A stretch of DNA of 64,000 bases from Lachnospiraceae bacterium (GCA_017621815.1 JAGASK010000050.1:23972-87971), one strand, 5' to 3'; positions 54,366 to 62,971 are shown, counted from the stretch's first letter. Program-made: numbers and translations. Notes: generated by a model not told the origin, from the sequence alone.

Positions 54366-55844
54366 ATGGAGATTAAGAAAAATTACATTGACGGGCAGTG
54401 GGTGGAAGGCACCTCAGGTAAGGTGATTGACGTTATCAATCCCGCAACGGGCCAGGTATTTGCCATGGTATCGGAAAGCAGTGTGGAGGATGTCAGGAAA
54501 GCCATAGCGGCGGCAAAAAAATCCTTTTATGTGACGAGACAATGGCGGGATATGGATTCTCAGGCAAGAGGTGATATCCTGTTGAAGATTGCCGGCTTAA
54601 TTGAAAGAGATGCAGCAGAGATTGCCATGCTGGATACATTGGATAACGGGAAGCCTTTAAGAGAAGCAGAAGGGGATATTGATGACGGCATCCATACCTT
54701 TCGTTATTATGCAGGACTGATTAAAGCACCCTATGGCGGCGTTTATGATGTAAACAGCAACTTCGGAAAAATGCATAGTTATACGGTACATGAACCGGTA
54801 GGTGTATGTGCACAGATTACTCCATGGAATTATCCTTTTCTTATGAGTGTATGGAAGCTGGTTCCCGCACTGGCAGCAGGCAACAGCATTGTATTTAAAC
54901 CAAGTCCCAAGGCTCCCTTAAGCACCATTAAGCTGTTTGAACTTTTTGAGGAAGCAGGTCTTCCCGCTGGATGCGTTAATCTGGTGCAGGGTGATGCAGA
55001 GGTGGGAACCGAAATGGGTGAAAATAAAGATGTGGATATGATTACCTTTACAGGAAGCACCAGGGTGGGTCAGAGCCTGATGAAAGCCGCAGCAGGCAAT
55101 CTTAAAAAAATCGGCCTGGAGCTTGGAGGCAAATCTCCTAATATTATTTTTGCGGATGCGGATATGGACGGCGCTGTGGAATGGGCAATGATAGGCATTT
55201 TCTTTAACCAGGGTGAGGTGTGTTCTGCAGGCAGCAGGATTATCATTGAGGAATCTATAAAGGATGAATTTGTAGAAAAGCTGGCGAAGAAAGCAAATGC
55301 CATGACAATCGGAAATCCTGTCAATAATCCTGATTTGGGTCCGGTTATTACAAAAGAGCACATGGAAAGAGTTCTTTCCTATATTAAAAGCGGCATTGAG
55401 GAAGGCGCTACCCTTGTATGCGGCGGAGAAAGATATACGGAAGGGGAATGTGCCGGGGGCTACTTTATCCGTCCCACTATATTTACCGATTGTAAGCCTG
55501 ATATGAAGATAGTCAGAGAGGAAATCTTTGGTCCTGTTGTTACCGTGCAGACCTTTAAAACAGAGGAAGAGGCCATTGCCCTTGCCAACGATACCGATTA
55601 CGGCCTTGCAGGTGCGGTGTTTACTTCTGATGTGACCAGAGCGCATAGAGTCATCAGTGAAATCAGAGCCGGAATTACCTGGATTAACTGCTATAATCCC
55701 ACCTTCAATGAAGCGCCCTGGGGCGGTTATAAAATGAGCGGGCTTGGCAGAGAGCTGGGCGTTCACGGACTGGAAGAATATCAGGAAGTAAAGCAGATTA
55801 ACATTAATCTGACACCCGGTGTGCTCGGCTGGTATGAGCATTAA
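54366..55844 (+). CDS. Aldehyde dehydrogenase, probable 4-aminobutyraldehyde dehydrogenase
   Basis: 492 aa, NAD(P)-dependent ALDH fold. The catalytic Cys is in FFNQGEVCSAGSR, the general-base Glu in LELGGKSPN, and PWNYPFLMSVWKLVPALAAG and FTGSTRVGQSL bind cofactor. It follows potD by 18 bp inside a putrescine block, so oxidation of 4-aminobutyraldehyde to GABA is the best-supported role; betaine-aldehyde dehydrogenases look similar. It lies directly before the second PII gene. Confidence 0.85.
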   Translation: MEIKKNYIDGQWVEGTSGKVIDVINPATGQVFAMVSESSVEDVRKAIAAAKKSFYVTRQWRDMDSQARGDILLKIAGLIERDAAEIAMLDTLDNGKPLREAEGDIDDGIHTFRYYAGLIKAPYGGVYDVNSNFGKMHSYTVHEPVGVCAQITPWNYPFLMSVWKLVPALAAGNSIVFKPSPKAPLSTIKLFELFEEAGLPAGCVNLVQGDAEVGTEMGENKDVDMITFTGSTRVGQSLMKAAAGNLKKIGLELGGKSPNIIFADADMDGAVEWAMIGIFFNQGEVCSAGSRIIIEESIKDEFVEKLAKKANAMTIGNPVNNPDLGPVITKEHMERVLSYIKSGIEEGATLVCGGERYTEGECAGGYFIRPTIFTDCKPDMKIVREEIFGPVVTVQTFKTEEEAIALANDTDYGLAGAVFTSDVTRAHRVISEIRAGITWINCYNPTFNEAPWGGYKMSGLGRELGVHGLEEYQEVKQININLTPGVLGWYEH

Positions 55845-55868
55845 ACAAATTGTCAAGGAGAGATAAGA

Positions 55869-56219
55869 ATGAAAGAACTGGAAATTATTATAAAGCCGGA
55901 AAAACTGGAGACAGTGAAAAGCATATTGGATGAATTTCACTGCGGAGGTATGACAATTTCAAGTGTCATGGGCTGCGGTACGCAGAGAGGTAATATTGAT
56001 GAGGAAACCAACGTAATTAAGGGAATGAAGACCAATATCAATCTGCTGCCCAAAATCAGGGTAGAGGTAGTGGTGGATGAGGAAAAGGTGGAGAACTTAA
56101 TTGCCAGAATCAGTGAAAAAGTAGCAACCGGAAATGCCGGAGACGGGAAGATATTTATCCGCAGCATTGAGGAAGTGGTTCGAATCAGAACCGGTGAGAG
56201 AGGAAAGAAAGCTCTTTAA
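55869..56219 (+). CDS. PII-family nitrogen regulatory protein lacking the T-loop tyrosine (second copy)
   Basis: 116 aa. It is clearly paralogous to 50030-50377: SVMGCGTQRG, NLLPKIRVE, the B-loop ATGNAGDGKIFIR and RIRTGERG are shared. Its T-loop (GNIDEETNVIKGMKTNINLL) has one more residue and also no Tyr. Ligand sites are intact. It lies 24 bp after the aldehyde dehydrogenase and 46 bp before aguB. Two PII copies in one operon suggest separate partners, or a heterotrimer as in NifI pairs (inference). Confidence 0.88.
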   Translation: MKELEIIIKPEKLETVKSILDEFHCGGMTISSVMGCGTQRGNIDEETNVIKGMKTNINLLPKIRVEVVVDEEKVENLIARISEKVATGNAGDGKIFIRSIEEVVRIRTGERGKKAL

Positions 56220-56265
56220 AAGCAGAAGCCGGTCCGCATTTTTATGTATGGAAAGGAGAAAAGCT

Positions 56266-57132
56266 ATGCGTAAGGTCAGGGTGGCGGCAACCCAGATGGC
56301 ATGTTCCTGGGATGCAGAGGCAACACTTAAAAAAGCGGAAGGACTTGTAAGGAAAGCGGCAGGGCAGGGAGCACAGATTATTTTATTGCAGGAGCTGTTT
56401 GAAAGACCATATTTTTGTCAGAATCATAATCCGGATTATCTTGAACTGGCTACTTCTTTGGAAGAAAATCCTGCTGTACAGAGGTTTAAAAGGGCAGCGG
56501 CGGAATTAAGGGTTGTGCTTCCCATATGCTTTTATGAAAGGGCAGGAAATACGGCATTTAATACGGTTGCCATGATTGATGCTGACGGCAGTGTCCTTGG
56601 GATTTACCGGAAAACCCATATTCCGGACGGTGTACCCTATGCGGAAAAATTTTATTTTACACCGGGGGATACCGGTTTTAAAGTCTGGAAAACAGCTTAC
56701 GGTAATATAGGGCTTGGCATCTGCTGGGATCAGTGGTTCCCGGAAACGGCAAGGTGTCTTGCTCTTAAGGGTGCGGAGCTGCTGCTTTATCCTACTGCTA
56801 TCGGCAGTGAAATCAATCTTCCCATTGATTCCAAAGACCACTGGCAGCGCTGTATGCAGGGGCATGCGGCAGCAAACGTCATGCCGGTAATCGCTTCTAA
56901 CAGAATCGGGACGGAAAAGGATGAAATTCACGGAACAGAAATGACCTTTTACGGTTCATCTTTTATTACGGATGAAACCGGCGAGAAAATTGCGGAAGCA
57001 AATCGGGTGGATGAAACGGTTCTTGTTGCGGAATTTGATTTGGATGCAATTGCCGTAAGGCGCAGGCAATGGGGGATTTTCCGTGACCGCAGGCCGGAAA
57101 TGTACGGCACGCTTATGACTCATGGTGAGTAA
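56266..57132 (+). CDS. aguB: N-carbamoylputrescine amidase
   Basis: 288 aa from the ATG at 56266 (AAAGGAG upstream); the frame is open further back only inside the PII gene. It is a nitrilase-superfamily enzyme with the Glu-Lys-Cys triad in LLQELFERPYFCQ, YRKTHIPDGVPYAEKFYF and GICWDQWFPE. The long motifs match AguB, which cleaves N-carbamoylputrescine to putrescine, CO2 and ammonia. It is followed 24 bp later by aguA. Confidence 0.92.
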   Translation: MRKVRVAATQMACSWDAEATLKKAEGLVRKAAGQGAQIILLQELFERPYFCQNHNPDYLELATSLEENPAVQRFKRAAAELRVVLPICFYERAGNTAFNTVAMIDADGSVLGIYRKTHIPDGVPYAEKFYFTPGDTGFKVWKTAYGNIGLGICWDQWFPETARCLALKGAELLLYPTAIGSEINLPIDSKDHWQRCMQGHAAANVMPVIASNRIGTEKDEIHGTEMTFYGSSFITDETGEKIAEANRVDETVLVAEFDLDAIAVRRRQWGIFRDRRPEMYGTLMTHGE

Positions 57133-57156
57133 TCTGGCGGAAAAAGAGGAAAAAAT

Positions 57157-58260
57157 ATGGCGAAGAGAATTTACTGCTCTACTCCGAAGGAAGACGGCTT
57201 TTATATGCCGGGAGAATTTGAAAAACAGCAGTGCATATGGATGATTTGGCCGGAAAGGCCGGACAACTGGCGCTCCGGTGCCGTACCTGCGCAGAAAGCA
57301 TATGCTGATGTAGCGAAAGCCATTGTGCAGTTTGAACCTGTTATTATGCTTGCCTCAAAGAAGCAGTTTGAAAATTGCAGGAAGCAGCTTCCTTTGGAAA
57401 TAAAAGTAATAGAAATGGAAAGTGACGATGCCTGGGCAAGAGATGTGGGCCCTTCCTTTCTGATTAATAAGGAAGGGAAATTAAGGGCCTGTGACTGGAC
57501 CTTTAATGCCTGGGGCGGAGATTTGGATGGGTTGTATAAGCCCTGGGATAAGGATGATAAAATTGCGCGGCAGATATGTGAAATTGCAGGAGCGGATTTT
57601 TACCGGACGGAAGGGTTTGTGCTGGAAGGCGGTTCCTTTCATGTGGATGGGGAAGGGACAGTTATGGTCACGGAAATGTGTCTTCTCAGTAAAGGAAGAA
57701 ATCCGGAAATGTCAAAAGAGGAGATAGAAAAGAAGCTTTGCGATTATCTGAATTGTGAAAAGGTAATCTGGCTGAAAGACGGAATTGACCCGGAGGAAAC
57801 TAACGGACACATTGATGATGTTGCCTGCTTTACAGCGCCGGGCGAAGCTGCGTGCATTTATACGGAAGATGAGACACACTCCTTTTATCAGGCAGCCCGG
57901 GCGGCTTACCGTACTCTTTGCGGAGCAGTGGATGCAAAGGGCAGGCGGCTTAAGGTGCATAAGGTATGCTGCACGAAAAAGAATGTATATTTTGAGGACA
58001 GCTTCAGGATTGAAAATAATGATTGTTCCATAGACAGAAAAGGCGGTGACCTTTGCATTGCCTCTTACCTGAATTTTTTGATTGTAAACGGAGGCGTGAT
58101 TGTTCCCCAGTACGGTGATGAAAACGATGCACTGGCACTAAAGCAGATTCAGGAAATATTCCCGGAAAGAAAAGCAGTTGGCGTCATGACAAGGGAAATT
58201 GTTTATGGAGGCGGGAACATTCACTGTATTACCCAGCAGCAGCCTTTAGAAATGAAATAA
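57157..58260 (+). CDS. aguA: Agmatine deiminase
   Basis: 367 aa. It starts KEDGFYMPGEFEKQQCIWM, the classic AguA start. DDAWARDVGPSF, GGSFHVDGEG, NGHIDDVACF and the catalytic Cys357 in GGGNIHCITQQQ are conserved, with Cys at the position known for the family. It converts agmatine to N-carbamoylputrescine and ammonia. With AguB it turns agmatine into putrescine. Confidence 0.95.
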   Translation: MAKRIYCSTPKEDGFYMPGEFEKQQCIWMIWPERPDNWRSGAVPAQKAYADVAKAIVQFEPVIMLASKKQFENCRKQLPLEIKVIEMESDDAWARDVGPSFLINKEGKLRACDWTFNAWGGDLDGLYKPWDKDDKIARQICEIAGADFYRTEGFVLEGGSFHVDGEGTVMVTEMCLLSKGRNPEMSKEEIEKKLCDYLNCEKVIWLKDGIDPEETNGHIDDVACFTAPGEAACIYTEDETHSFYQAARAAYRTLCGAVDAKGRRLKVHKVCCTKKNVYFEDSFRIENNDCSIDRKGGDLCIASYLNFLIVNGGVIVPQYGDENDALALKQIQEIFPERKAVGVMTREIVYGGGNIHCITQQQPLEMK

Positions 58261-58304
58261 TCTAAAAGTAGTATATATAACTCAAAATAAGTAAAAAGAT
58301 GGTG

Positions 58305-58344
58305 CCTGAAACTAATTGTTTCAGGACAGATATGAGCGTAAAGT
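58305..58344 (+). promoter_or_regulatory. Promoter and palindromic operator of the putrescine aminotransferase operon
   Basis: CCTGAAAC-N5-GTTTCAGG (58305-58325) is a perfect 8-bp inverted repeat that overlaps the -35 TTGTTT (58316-58321). TAAAGT (58339-58344) lies 17 bases downstream. The arrangement fits a repressor site on a promoter. Confidence 0.5.
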
Positions 58345-58359
58345 AGTAGATGTAAAGCA

Positions 58360-58392
58360 ACGGAGCGGTAAAGGTTATCGCTTCGTTTTTTT
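58360..58392 (+). terminator. Leader terminator of the putrescine aminotransferase operon
   Basis: A 12-bp stem (58360-58371 with 58375-58386, G-U pairs included), short AGG loop, then seven T. The 5' side contains AAAGCAACGGAGC, identical over 13 bases to the PII-potABCD leader at 49967-49979. It starts about nine bases after the predicted transcription start. Confidence 0.7.
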
Positions 58393-58444
58393 GGTAAAGG
58401 TAATTATCCATAAAGGCGGAAATTAAAAAACGGAGGTATGAAAT

Positions 58445-59797
58445 ATGAGTTATGAACAGGTAAGTAAGGATTTGGAAAAGGTAATTGGCTATATTCACAG
58501 CGATGAGTTGTCTGATGCGGAAAAGGAGACCATGACAAAAGAAACTGTGGAATATTTTGATACCTATGTAAGCCCGGGCTGGCTGAAATACAGAAAAAGT
58601 GTTTCCACTAATTCGGCAGTTCTGGAATGGAAAGACCATGACGGTATCTGCGAAGGACTTTACGGAGAAGAGTTTATTGATTGTCTGGGCGGCTTCGGCA
58701 TTTATACCTGCGGACACAGAAACAGTTATATTTTAGATACGGTGAAGGCCCAGCTTGACCATCAGGCTCTGCATTCCCAGGAGCTTTTGGATCCTTTAAG
58801 AGGCTATCTGGCTAAGGCGGTAGCGGATATTACGCCCGGCGATTTGGAAAAATGCTTTTTCACAAACGGCGGTGCGGAGGCAGTGGAAATGGCATTAAAA
58901 TTAGCCAGAATCGCAACGGGCGGCAGATGGTATATTTCTACTGTGGGCGCTTTTCACGGCAAGTCAATGGGTGCTATATCCATGGGCGGTAAGGGTACTT
59001 ACAGAGTTCCCTATACTCCTATGGTTCAGCAGGTACAGCATGTGGAGTATGGTAATGCGGAGGATACCAGGAAGGCAATCAGAAATCTGGCAGCAGTAGG
59101 TGAAAAGGTAGCGGCAGTGATTGTAGAGCCTATACAGGGTGAAGCAGGTGTCATTGTTCCTCCTGAAGGATATCTTACCAAACTTCGTGAGATTTGTGAT
59201 GAATATGGTGTGGCGCTTATTTTTGATGAGATTCAGTGCGGTATGGGACGTACCGGAACTATGTGGAGATGTGAGGCAGAAGGTGTTGTTCCGGATATTA
59301 TGACTTTCGGAAAAGCTTTCGGCGGCGGTATCATGCCGATAACGGGCATTATCTGCAGACCTCATATGTGGACACAGGAACTGATTGACAATCCATGGCT
59401 CCTTGGTTCCCCCACCTTCGGCGGAAACCCTGTATGCTGCAGTGCGGCGCTGGCAACTATTAAATATATGATTGACAATGATATACCGGGACAATGTAAG
59501 GAAAAGGGCGAATATCTGATTGCAGGCCTTAAGTCTTTGCAGGAGAAATACCCTACGGTAATAGGTGATGTGAGGGGTGTGGGACTGATGCTGGCAGTAG
59601 AATTTGCAGCCAGTGATGTGGGATACAGCGTTGCCAAGGGCCTGTTTGCAAGGGGCGTTATGACAGCCGGTACTTTAGTGAACGCAAAGTGCATCCGGTT
59701 TGAGCCTTCAGCAGTGATTACCAGAGAGCAGATTGATACTGTAATTGAAAGAATGGATGCAGCACTTGCCGATACAAAGAAGGAATTTAATTTATAA
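58445..59797 (+). CDS. Putrescine aminotransferase (PatA/YgjG-like)
   Basis: 450 aa, class III PLP aminotransferase. CLGGFGIYTCGHRNSYI, FFTNGGAEAVEMALKLAR, IFDEIQCGMGRTG and the PLP Lys290 in TFGKAFGGGIMP are visible, and the N-terminal extension and YVSPGWLKYRKS resemble YgjG. It transfers the amino group of putrescine to 2-oxoglutarate, giving 4-aminobutyraldehyde. AGGTATGA-type site; the next aminotransferase starts 15 bp after its stop. Confidence 0.85.
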   Translation: MSYEQVSKDLEKVIGYIHSDELSDAEKETMTKETVEYFDTYVSPGWLKYRKSVSTNSAVLEWKDHDGICEGLYGEEFIDCLGGFGIYTCGHRNSYILDTVKAQLDHQALHSQELLDPLRGYLAKAVADITPGDLEKCFFTNGGAEAVEMALKLARIATGGRWYISTVGAFHGKSMGAISMGGKGTYRVPYTPMVQQVQHVEYGNAEDTRKAIRNLAAVGEKVAAVIVEPIQGEAGVIVPPEGYLTKLREICDEYGVALIFDEIQCGMGRTGTMWRCEAEGVVPDIMTFGKAFGGGIMPITGIICRPHMWTQELIDNPWLLGSPTFGGNPVCCSAALATIKYMIDNDIPGQCKEKGEYLIAGLKSLQEKYPTVIGDVRGVGLMLAVEFAASDVGYSVAKGLFARGVMTAGTLVNAKCIRFEPSAVITREQIDTVIERMDAALADTKKEFNL

Positions 59798-59811
59798 AAG
59801 GAGATGTTATT

Positions 59812-61182
59812 ATGTTACGGGAAGCATTACCTGAAATTGTGACCGGAGTTGTTCCGGGACCTAAATCAAAAGCATTATTGGAAAGAAAGGAAAAGGCGCT
59901 GCCGGCAGCCCTTGGAAAGGCTGTTTATCCCGTTTGTATTGCAAAGGGAGAGGGAGCCATGCTGGAGGACCTGGACGGCAACAGATTCCTGGACTGGATT
60001 GGCGGTGTGGGTGTTTTGAATATCGGTTATTCCAGACCGGAAGTGGTAGAAGCGGTAAAAGAACAGGCTGATAAATATTTTCATACCATTATTAATGTTA
60101 TCACTCATGAGGGTTATGTGGAGCTGGCGGAAAAGCTTAACAGTATCGTTCCTGTAAGGGGAGAGGAAAAGAAAACATATTTTGCCAATTCCGGTGCTGA
60201 AGCAGATGAAAACGCCATTAAAATTGCCAGGGCTTATACGAAGAGAAGCAATGTAATCTGTTTCTCAGGTGCGTTTCACGGCAGAACCAACCTGACAATG
60301 GCACTTACCGCTAAAAAGGCTTATTCCGTGGATATGGGCCCTTTTCCCTCAGGCATTTACAGGGCGGAATATCCTTATTTGTACCGGGCGCCTAAAGGCT
60401 ATACAGAAGAAGAGGCCGTTACCTATTACATAGATAAATTGTACCGCCTGTTTGATGAAGCTTCACCTGCTAAGGATATTGCCTGCATGATTATTGAGCC
60501 TTTGCAGGGCGAAGGAGGATTTATACCGGCACCCATCAGCTGGGTAAAGGCAGTCCGTAAAATCTGTGACGAAAACGGCATTCTGATGATTGCTGATGAA
60601 GTGCAGAGCGGTTTTTGCAGAACAGGAAAGATGTTTGCGTCTGATTACTGGGCAGAAGCAGGAATACAGCCGGATATCATTACCATGGCAAAATCCCTGG
60701 GAGGCGGCGTACCTGTCAGCGGTATCTGCGCAAGGGCGGAAATCATGGATGCGGCTCTTCCGGGAACTATCGGAGGCACCTATTGCGGCAATCCCCTTGC
60801 CTGCGCTTCCGCCCTTAAGGTCATTGAAATTTATGAAAAAGAAAATCTGGCAGACCGTTCCATGGAAATCGGCAGGAAAGTCCGTGCTGCCTATAAGGAA
60901 TTTGCTTTAAAGTATCCTGTAATCGGAGATATCCGTGGTCTTGGCGGCATGATTGGAATGGAATTTGTGAAGGATAAGGAAACGAAAGAGCCATTCCCTG
61001 AATTTGTAAGTGCCATGGTCAGGAATGCGGTTCAAAGAGGGCTTCTGATCGAAAATGCAGGTACCTATGGAAATGTAATCCGTTTCCTTGCACCTCTTGT
61101 CATGACAGATGAACAACTTGCGGCCGGACTTGCCATATTTGAAGAATGCCTTAAGGTAACAACTAAGCAGCTGTGTAAGTAG
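59812..61182 (+). CDS. Class III aminotransferase, probable 4-aminobutyrate aminotransferase
   Basis: 456 aa. DWIGGVGVLNIGYSRPEVVE, YFANSGAEADENAIKIAR, IADEVQSGFCRTGKMF and PLP Lys294 in TMAKSLGGGVPVSG define a class III enzyme of the GabT type. In this operon it would convert GABA to succinate semialdehyde. Ornithine or diaminobutyrate aminotransferase are possible alternatives. AAAGGAG precedes the ATG. Confidence 0.82.
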   Translation: MLREALPEIVTGVVPGPKSKALLERKEKALPAALGKAVYPVCIAKGEGAMLEDLDGNRFLDWIGGVGVLNIGYSRPEVVEAVKEQADKYFHTIINVITHEGYVELAEKLNSIVPVRGEEKKTYFANSGAEADENAIKIARAYTKRSNVICFSGAFHGRTNLTMALTAKKAYSVDMGPFPSGIYRAEYPYLYRAPKGYTEEEAVTYYIDKLYRLFDEASPAKDIACMIIEPLQGEGGFIPAPISWVKAVRKICDENGILMIADEVQSGFCRTGKMFASDYWAEAGIQPDIITMAKSLGGGVPVSGICARAEIMDAALPGTIGGTYCGNPLACASALKVIEIYEKENLADRSMEIGRKVRAAYKEFALKYPVIGDIRGLGGMIGMEFVKDKETKEPFPEFVSAMVRNAVQRGLLIENAGTYGNVIRFLAPLVMTDEQLAAGLAIFEECLKVTTKQLCK

Positions 61183-61205
61183 AAGATTAAAATAAGGAAA
61201 AATTT

Positions 61206-61233
61206 GAGCCTGCGGATGAAAAACTGCAGGCTC
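61206..61233 (+). terminator. Weak stem-loop between the GABA aminotransferase and flavin protein genes
   Basis: GAGCCTGC (61206-61213) pairs with GCAGGCTC (61226-61233); only TT follows. Probably partial attenuation or mRNA processing. Confidence 0.5.
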
Positions 61234-61253
61234 TTAAAGGAATCAGGTGAAAA

Positions 61254-61733
61254 ATGTTCAGAGAAATGAGATTAAGAAAACAACAATTATCCGCAGAGGA
61301 TTGTATATCTATTTTGCATAAGGCCACCTCAGGCGTACTGGCAGTTTCAGGTGATGACGGGTATCCTTATGCGGTACCCTTAAGCTTTGTATACCGGAAT
61401 TCGAAAATCTATTTTCATGGGGCGAAAACGGGTCATAGAGTGGATGCCGTGCAGAATAATGAAAAGGCGTCCTTTTGTATTATTGATAAAGACCTGGTGA
61501 TGCCGGAGGAATTTACCACTTATTATAGAAGCCTTATCGTATTTGGCAGAATTTGCATTCTTGAAAAGGAGGAAGAAAAAACAGAAGCGTTGGAGCTGCT
61601 TTCGGAAAAATATGCGCCTGGGGACGAAGCCGGAATGAAAAAGTATATGGAAAAAGAGTTTAAGGGAGTATGTGTCCTTGAATTGACAGTAGAGCATATG
61701 ACGGGTAAAATAGCAAGTGAATTGCTGGCATAA
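61254..61733 (+). CDS. Pyridoxamine 5'-phosphate oxidase-like flavin-binding protein (NimA-like)
   Basis: 159 aa. The start REMRLRKQQLSAEDCISIL, then GVLAVSGDDGYPYAVPLSFVY and IYFHGAKTGHRVDAV, match split-barrel FMN-binding proteins of the Pyridox_oxidase/NimA group. Reaction unknown; members include nitroreductases and heme- or F420-related proteins. The gene sits between a class III aminotransferase and an alcohol dehydrogenase. It is probably a redox helper. Confidence 0.8.
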   Translation: MFREMRLRKQQLSAEDCISILHKATSGVLAVSGDDGYPYAVPLSFVYRNSKIYFHGAKTGHRVDAVQNNEKASFCIIDKDLVMPEEFTTYYRSLIVFGRICILEKEEEKTEALELLSEKYAPGDEAGMKKYMEKEFKGVCVLELTVEHMTGKIASELLA

Positions 61734-61758
61734 ATAAGATTGAAAGAAGGAAGCGAAA

Positions 61759-62889
61759 ATGAATTTTAATTATAATCTCCCTGTAAATTTATTGTTTGGG
61801 GCAGGAAGGGCCGTGGAAGCAGGGGCGCTTACGGCGCAATATGGGAAAAAAGCGCTGATTGTAACTGGGAGAAACAGCACAAAAAAGACAGGGCTTTTAG
61901 ATAAAATGACTGCTTCCGTAAAGGAAGCCGGACTTTCTTATGAATTGTTTGATAAGGTGGCACAGAATCCATTGACAACCACTGCCATCGAAGGTGCAGA
62001 GCTTGCGAGGGAAACTGGCTGTGATGTGGTGCTTGGCGTTGGAGGAGGTTCCATTATGGACTGTGCCAAAGCAATAGCTTTCCTGGCGGTAAATGAAGGA
62101 GATATTAATGATTATATTTTTAACAGGAAAGTAAGCACAAAGGCGCTTCCCATTATTCTGGTTCCCACAACCTGCGGAACAGGAAGCGAAGGCAATGGAT
62201 TTGCTGTTTTGACCAATCCTGACAACGGAGATAAAAAGTCTCTGCGCTGCAACGCCATTGTGGCAAAAGCTTCTGTTATTGACCCTGAATGTATGATGAC
62301 CATGCCGAAAGGAATTCTGGCATCGGTGGGTTTTGATGCGCTTTGTCACTGCATGGAAGCATATCTTTCCAAAATAGGACAGCCGATTACGGAAGCGCTT
62401 AGTCTCAGCGGAATGAAGCTGATTGCCGAAAATCTTCTCCGGGCTTATGAGGATGAAACGGATACCGATGCTTTCAGCGCATTAAGTCTGGCAAGTACTT
62501 ACGGCGGCATGGTGATTCACAGCGCAGGCGTGACGCTCCCTCACGGTATGGAACATCCGGCAAGCGGACTTAAGGATATTGTGCATGGAAAGGGACTGGC
62601 AGCGCTGACCCCCGTGATTTGTGATGAATCCTATCATGCCGCACCTGAAAAATACGAGGTAATCAGCAAAATTCTGGGCGGCAGCAGGGCGGCTGGCTGC
62701 GGTGACAGCATCCGGCGTCTTCTTGAAAAGCTGAACCTTAACCTGAACTTATCACAGCAGGGAATTGAGGAAAAAGATATTCCCTGGATGGCGGAAAACT
62801 GCATGAAGGTTTCCGCAGCAGGAATCGCCAATCACCCCAGAGTGTTTACCCGGGAGGAAATTGCAGAGCTTTATAGAAAGGCGTTATAG
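61759..62889 (+). CDS. Iron-containing alcohol dehydrogenase
   Basis: 376 aa. VLGVGGGSIMDCAKAIA and PTTCGTGSEGNGFAVLTN bind NAD(P); GFDALCHCMEAYLS, HGMEHPASGL and IVHGKGL supply iron-binding His residues. In this context it could reduce succinate semialdehyde to 4-hydroxybutyrate, ending the putrescine/GABA route. Butanol or 1,3-propanediol dehydrogenases look alike. AAGGAAG precedes the ATG. A strong terminator follows at 62972. Confidence 0.85.
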   Translation: MNFNYNLPVNLLFGAGRAVEAGALTAQYGKKALIVTGRNSTKKTGLLDKMTASVKEAGLSYELFDKVAQNPLTTTAIEGAELARETGCDVVLGVGGGSIMDCAKAIAFLAVNEGDINDYIFNRKVSTKALPIILVPTTCGTGSEGNGFAVLTNPDNGDKKSLRCNAIVAKASVIDPECMMTMPKGILASVGFDALCHCMEAYLSKIGQPITEALSLSGMKLIAENLLRAYEDETDTDAFSALSLASTYGGMVIHSAGVTLPHGMEHPASGLKDIVHGKGLAALTPVICDESYHAAPEKYEVISKILGGSRAAGCGDSIRRLLEKLNLNLNLSQQGIEEKDIPWMAENCMKVSAAGIANHPRVFTREEIAELYRKAL

Positions 62890-62971
62890 TAATTTTTGCA
62901 GCAGCGATGCAAGTTTGATGCACAGTTACCTGCAGATGAGTTTATGTTGTAGTTATTATATTGTGAAGCAG

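Noticed and set aside
54918-55940. 340-codon minus-strand ORF opposite the aldehyde dehydrogenase and PII genes
   Set aside because: It overlaps two well-supported genes on the other strand, and its composition is that of a reverse-frame shadow.
58305-58325. CcpA cre site
   Set aside because: The arms resemble TGAAA/TTTCA but the central CG and the 14-16 bp length of cre are absent.
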